Assembly: GCA_007124345.1 (NCBI GenBank) | Contig: SLFH01000381.1 | Coordinates: forward strand, 1-6,929 | Source of the DNA: Phycisphaerales bacterium | GTDB lineage: Bacteria > Planctomycetota > Phycisphaerae > Phycisphaerales > UBA1924 | DNA: 6,929 nt | Direction: 5' to 3' | Part shown: positions 5,101-6,929 of the stretch, piece after piece | How the letters are laid out: each line of letters opens with the position of its first letter | Numbering within the stretch: the first letter of the stretch is position 1 | Program-made: the position numbers and the translations under genes | The notes under the pieces: model-generated | The model's database searches: none | Told to the model about the DNA's origin: nothing | Seen by the model: only the letters and a program-made list of their open reading frames with translations

Positions 5101-6929
5101 CAGCGTCCCGCCGCCCCAGAGGTTGGTCGCCAAGTGCGCCGCGGTGCGCAGCGCCAATTCCGGCCCGCGGTACCCGTAGTGCAGCGTGTGCTGCTGGCTC
5201 GGCCCGGGGTTCCACGACCCGGCGACCGCAGAGGCGTAGGGCATCAACGCGTCGGCGTAGATCTGGAACACCGACCGCGCCGCGTTCATCGACGACACGC
5301 TCGAAGGCATCCGGACCTTCGCGTCGCGCTCCGGACGAAGCGCCAGATCCCGCTGCGTCGGCTCGCCCGGCTGCGAGAGCTCAAGCACCGTCGAGCGGAG
5401 CGGGCGGTGGCCGCTCATCGTCGTGATCCAGCGCCGAACATTCGAAGCGAACAGGAGCTGCGCATCCCGCTGCTCGCCGCTGCGATCCAGACGCGTCGTC
5501 CGCATCGAGCGGAGCGGGCCGTAACTGTCGGAGGTCTGCGACCGGCCGTCGAACAGGCTCTCGAGCGTGGTCTGCGTCGAAGAGTCGTTCAGGCCTTCGT
5601 AGGTCAGCAGGCCCGAGAGATCCGAAATCCCGAAGAGGGCCGGCATGCTCCACGAGGGAGTGCCGCTGGAGATCCGGCCCGATCCGACCAGTCTGCCGTA
5701 ATCGGCGTACGCCATGAACCGCCCCAGCGGGGTCTGCGTCCACTCGGCGCCCTGCGGGCTGACGAACCAGACATCCGACGCCTCCTTGACGCGTGCGTCC
5801 TCCAGCAACGGCGCGAAGTAGGGGCTGGAGAAGAACGCGCTGAGGTCGTTGCCCTCACCGATCACATCCACCGGAGGCTTATCACCGACGAACCGCGCGA
5901 GCATCAGCAGGTTGTACGCCGCAGTGCCGACACGACCCCGGACATCGTTGCCCGGAGCGCTGGGCGACTCGGTGTAGCCCGAAAAGTCGCCGGGCGACCC
6001 CTGCTGGCCCTGCGGCAGACCGCTGTAGCCGATCCCCTGCGACCCCGGCGCGCTGCCGGGCTGGCGTGTGTCCTCGTACGCGTCCTCCATCCGGAGCAGG
6101 CGGAGCAGATCGACATCGGAGGGCGTGATGCCCGCAAAGGCGTTGAGCGAGCCGCCGACTTCCGGCGCGAGCACGAAGTCACCGGCGGTGTTGACATTCA
6201 CCCGTCCGGAAAGATCAACGATCCTCGCCGCGATAAACCACCGGAACGACGGGTCGCCCGTGATGAGGTTCGAAGGGGCGGACGGATCGGTCGCGTCGAC
6301 GAGGTGCGTCCAACGAGAGTCGATCACGCCGTCGCCGCTGGCGTCGGCGTACTGGTAGAGCAGGAAGTTCGGGTCGTCCCAGGCTGGGGTGAGCGAGTCG
6401 ACGCGCCTGGCGGTGTTGACCTGGTTAATGAACCAGTCGAACGGGCGGTTGGTGTCGGCCGCGTCGCCGGTGAGCGGGCGTGTCGTGCCCATGGTCTGGG
6501 CGTTGGCCTGGGGCTGGATGAGGCCGGAACTGATGCCGTTGCCCTGGGTGGTCGGGGGTGCGTCGAAATCTTCGCGAAGTCTGAAGAGGTTGACGGCCCG
6601 CCCGTCGGGGGCGATGTTGCTCATCGCCGGCCAGTCGAGGCGGCGGACCCACTCTGAGTCGCGGGCCGCGTTGGGCAGGCCGGGGAAGCTCCGCTCGTCG
6701 CCCAGGAGATCGACCGGCTCGGGCGAGGCGAGGAACGGGTCGGACGCCGCGGGCGTCAACGACTGCGCCGTCGGCGCCGCGGACGGAAGCACCGGAACCG
6801 AGCCCGAAGGGCGGAAGCGCAAGAGGTCTCGCTGGCCCGCGGGGGGCGCGCTGCGCACATTCGGATCGATCGACGGGTAGTCCCAGGTCTCGCGCCGGAA
6901 GCCCCACTCCGGGTTGCCCGCGTCGCCGA
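2194..6929 (-). CDS. Giant GspK-like (pseudopilin-related) envelope protein, 5' end cut
   Basis: One open frame runs from the right edge to TGA at 2194-2196, giving at least 1577 residues. It stays open beyond the GTG at 6858, so the true start and any signal peptide or pilin-like N-terminus lie outside the window. Order of features: a Pro/Ala/Ser-rich region; an EF-hand-like loop DASGDGVIDSRW (6345-6310); AARIVDLSGRVNVNTA (motif at 6201-6184); a Gly/Gln/Pro-rich linker (about 6070-5940); a long middle region with a probable beta-sandwich (about 4725-4430); INVNTASRAVLRTIP (from 2931), the GspK-like signature; and a C-terminus with SDYFAVWFLLHGYRR and RFVMVVDRSNV. Only two cysteines occur, as in many exported proteins. 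GspK is a tip minor pseudopilin of type II secretion, usually about 300 residues, so this is at least five times larger. Similar large proteins in planctomycetes and the Verru_Chthon cassette protein A family are possible relatives, but I could not search. Role in a pilus or secretion apparatus is inference; no enzyme motif is seen. Confidence 0.85.
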   Translation of the reverse strand, partial: GDAGNPEWGFRRETWDYPSIDPNVRSAPPAGQRDLLRFRPSGSVPVLPSAAPTAQSLTPAASDPFLASPEPVDLLGDERSFPGLPNAARDSEWVRRLDWPAMSNIAPDGRAVNLFRLREDFDAPPTTQGNGISSGLIQPQANAQTMGTTRPLTGDAADTNRPFDWFINQVNTARRVDSLTPAWDDPNFLLYQYADASGDGVIDSRWTHLVDATDPSAPSNLITGDPSFRWFIAARIVDLSGRVNVNTAGDFVLAPEVGGSLNAFAGITPSDVDLLRLLRMEDAYEDTRQPGSAPGSQGIGYSGLPQGQQGSPGDFSGYTESPSAPGNDVRGRVGTAAYNLLMLARFVGDKPPVDVIGEGNDLSAFFSSPYFAPLLEDARVKEASDVWFVSPQGAEWTQTPLGRFMAYADYGRLVGSGRISSGTPSWSMPALFGISDLSGLLTYEGLNDSSTQTTLESLFDGRSQTSDSYGPLRSMRTTRLDRSGEQRDAQLLFASNVRRWITTMSGHRPLRSTVLELSQPGEPTQRDLALRPERDAKVRMPSSVSSMNAARSVFQIYADALMPYASAVAGSWNPGPSQQHTLHYGYRGPELALRTAAHLATNLWGGGTLGGPPFVTLLLDGTFQGELANAIGNPLPNRPFPWAAWTASSPGQTLNAVLNLFDAGEERLAQGASQAITARAVNVYGISPQPFITEVATYYVYTDSPRPWNEDADFLRREDWQGIEPPPPLEQYEVTIDSDWRSGNPDAVFSFIAIQLHNPFDTSINITQERITPGGAPYYFEIAGRFFDLDGFRMIDSGGGDPTMPELSRSADIKGSEPITIPAGQSRTFVILNGRLETIQGRMRTQDDSIPAGVGVIGRFLRQNLASGTSGGRMNLVICEPIQGDPGQPMMNFPGDPGNPQPSAYQQSATFAGFFDLLAGVDGAPRDEVRLWRAKVAEVRDGDGQVIDHSDVPGATGVNLRANDYLADRFRLPNNDRLDSAAVNLTDNGATTRPSGAVGARVREAWGIFDRQQSTSFQGVPNYNRGLTFMNYGVWRRRSDPNAPVGAWPAFCFEDPDGSLNIRDPHGSVLAISSGGLTAGNFPTPTQRSSTRQTTFLTFGNGTDADPQSFLGTALFDGESVPIAGVEQINNRFLRASQFRTDASDKTTNPIGSTPDGRSASDVRIEFSAGRLGNLRRPADMLLPLAVGASYTPDFSAATLNNPSFNDGDRWVTLSEALALSAGYADGLRTDHPAADLYDNAGGARPQPASTDQLVAGFARPPVFLDRGQLVLDDFVPFVSSAPRAKGADVFGPTRANGDVVFGLGVPMALMIPEFVSAVPGYTGAGEVIPGTINVNTASRAVLRTIPMLSPSRDQHIGQQQNSWWWTQIHDSRTDIATTLAAYRDKTRLLPRLDAGVSGNLDDYFVDFTDINEEGFGRLATAQIPGLREAKGLRTPGEMAALRLRNRVNPGQPYTPGDQVQSRNSIDRLAVGNQPITRYGVGSLPRINGISALAGGYQSELLLANAAMNPTSVRSDYFAVWFLLHGYRRADVENLSDTDPLTPSVARRFVMVVDRSNVVRPGDKPRIVFLREVPIPN
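2914..2931 (-). other. C-terminal INVNTA motif (GspK-like signature)
   Basis: These codons spell INVNTA, continuing as SRAVLRTIPMLSP, within the giant protein. In GspK proteins an I-N-x-N-T-A stretch followed by a short helix (often xxxLxxLPG) marks the conserved region next to the helix-hairpin-helix-like part. The match supports a GspK-like fold in the C-terminal third of the protein. It is a short motif, so homology needs a profile search. Confidence 0.6.
3174..3202. repeat. Perfect 11-bp inverted repeat inside the giant gene
   Basis: CGGTGCTCGCC (3174-3184) and GGCGAGCACCG (3192-3202) are perfect inverted copies with a 7-base spacer. It lies fully inside the coding sequence of the GspK-like protein and is not followed by a T-run. 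It could form a stable mRNA hairpin about 1 kb before the stop codon, or be chance in GC-rich DNA. Confidence 0.5.
6184..6345 (-). other. EF-hand-like loop plus VNVNTA module
   Basis: The module starts with DASGDGVIDSRW, which has Asp at loop positions 1, 5 and 9, Ser at 3, Gly at 6 and Ile at 8, as in EF-hand or dockerin calcium loops. The usual acidic residue at position 12 is replaced by Trp. About 36 residues later comes AARIVDLSGRVNVNTA. I recall the combination DGDG...DSRW followed by a VNVNTA-type motif from large planctomycete proteins, but I cannot verify this here. Calcium binding is possible but unproven because of the missing position-12 ligand. Confidence 0.5.

Noticed and set aside
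5391..5518. A 14-base direct repeat, TCGAGCGGAGCGGG, at 5391-5404 and 5505-5518.
   Set aside because: Both copies encode a PLRS peptide in the same frame, 38 codons apart, with no wider similarity. A short coincidence or minor peptide repeat is the simplest explanation.
2188..6657. A plus-strand open frame of 1489 codons lying opposite the giant gene.
   Set aside because: Its codons are exactly aligned with the sense codons, so its stops would need sense TTA, CTA or TCA. The real gene simply uses none of these rare AT-rich codons over 1486 codons. The antisense product is Arg/Asp/Val/Ala-rich with no recognisable domains, while the minus-strand product has clear motifs.
6856..6858. GTG as the start codon of the giant gene.
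   Set aside because: The frame continues open upstream to the window edge with ordinary protein-like sequence (PEWGFRRETWDYPSIDP), so this valine is internal and the gene is 5'-partial.

Overview
The window is GC-rich DNA with three genes, all on the minus strand, so transcription runs from right to left. In that order they are the 3' part of a very large gene for a secreted or envelope protein (from beyond 6929 to 2194), a tRNA-Pro(UGG) gene (2063-1990), and most of an AbgT-family membrane transporter gene (1838 to beyond the left edge). Both protein genes are cut by the window: the large one lacks its 5' end and the transporter lacks a short 3' end.

The organism looks like a member of the Planctomycetota, perhaps Phycisphaerae-like. 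This is inference. It rests on the high GC content, the near absence of AT-rich codons, the lack of a clear Shine-Dalgarno before the transporter, and a large protein that joins an 'acidic loop plus DSRW' stretch to NVNTA motifs. I recall that style of protein mainly from planctomycetes and related phyla. No rRNA or marker gene is present to confirm it.

Right part (2194-6929): a single uninterrupted reading frame of at least 1577 codons. It has two GspK-like NVNTA motifs about 1090 residues apart, an EF-hand-like loop, a Gly/Gln/Pro-rich linker, a likely beta-sandwich segment and only two cysteines. The best reading is a giant protein distantly related to type II secretion / type IV pilus minor pseudopilins (GspK-like), but its function is unknown. 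It is followed by a convincing intrinsic terminator (2115-2156).

Middle (1839-2193): the terminator, the tRNA-Pro gene and a 151-base gap with two perfect dyads and a homopolymer-rich tract. The gap is the only place a promoter for the transporter could sit, but no strong promoter is visible.

Left part (1-1838): an AbgT-type transporter (family of p-aminobenzoyl-glutamate uptake and sulfonamide efflux proteins). It has a 53-residue hydrophilic N-terminal extension and a hydrophilic loop of about 113 residues that is unusually long for the family.

The three genes show no obvious shared function and appear to be separate transcription units. I see no mobile element, CRISPR array, defence system or phage gene. 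The most interesting item is the giant GspK-like protein.
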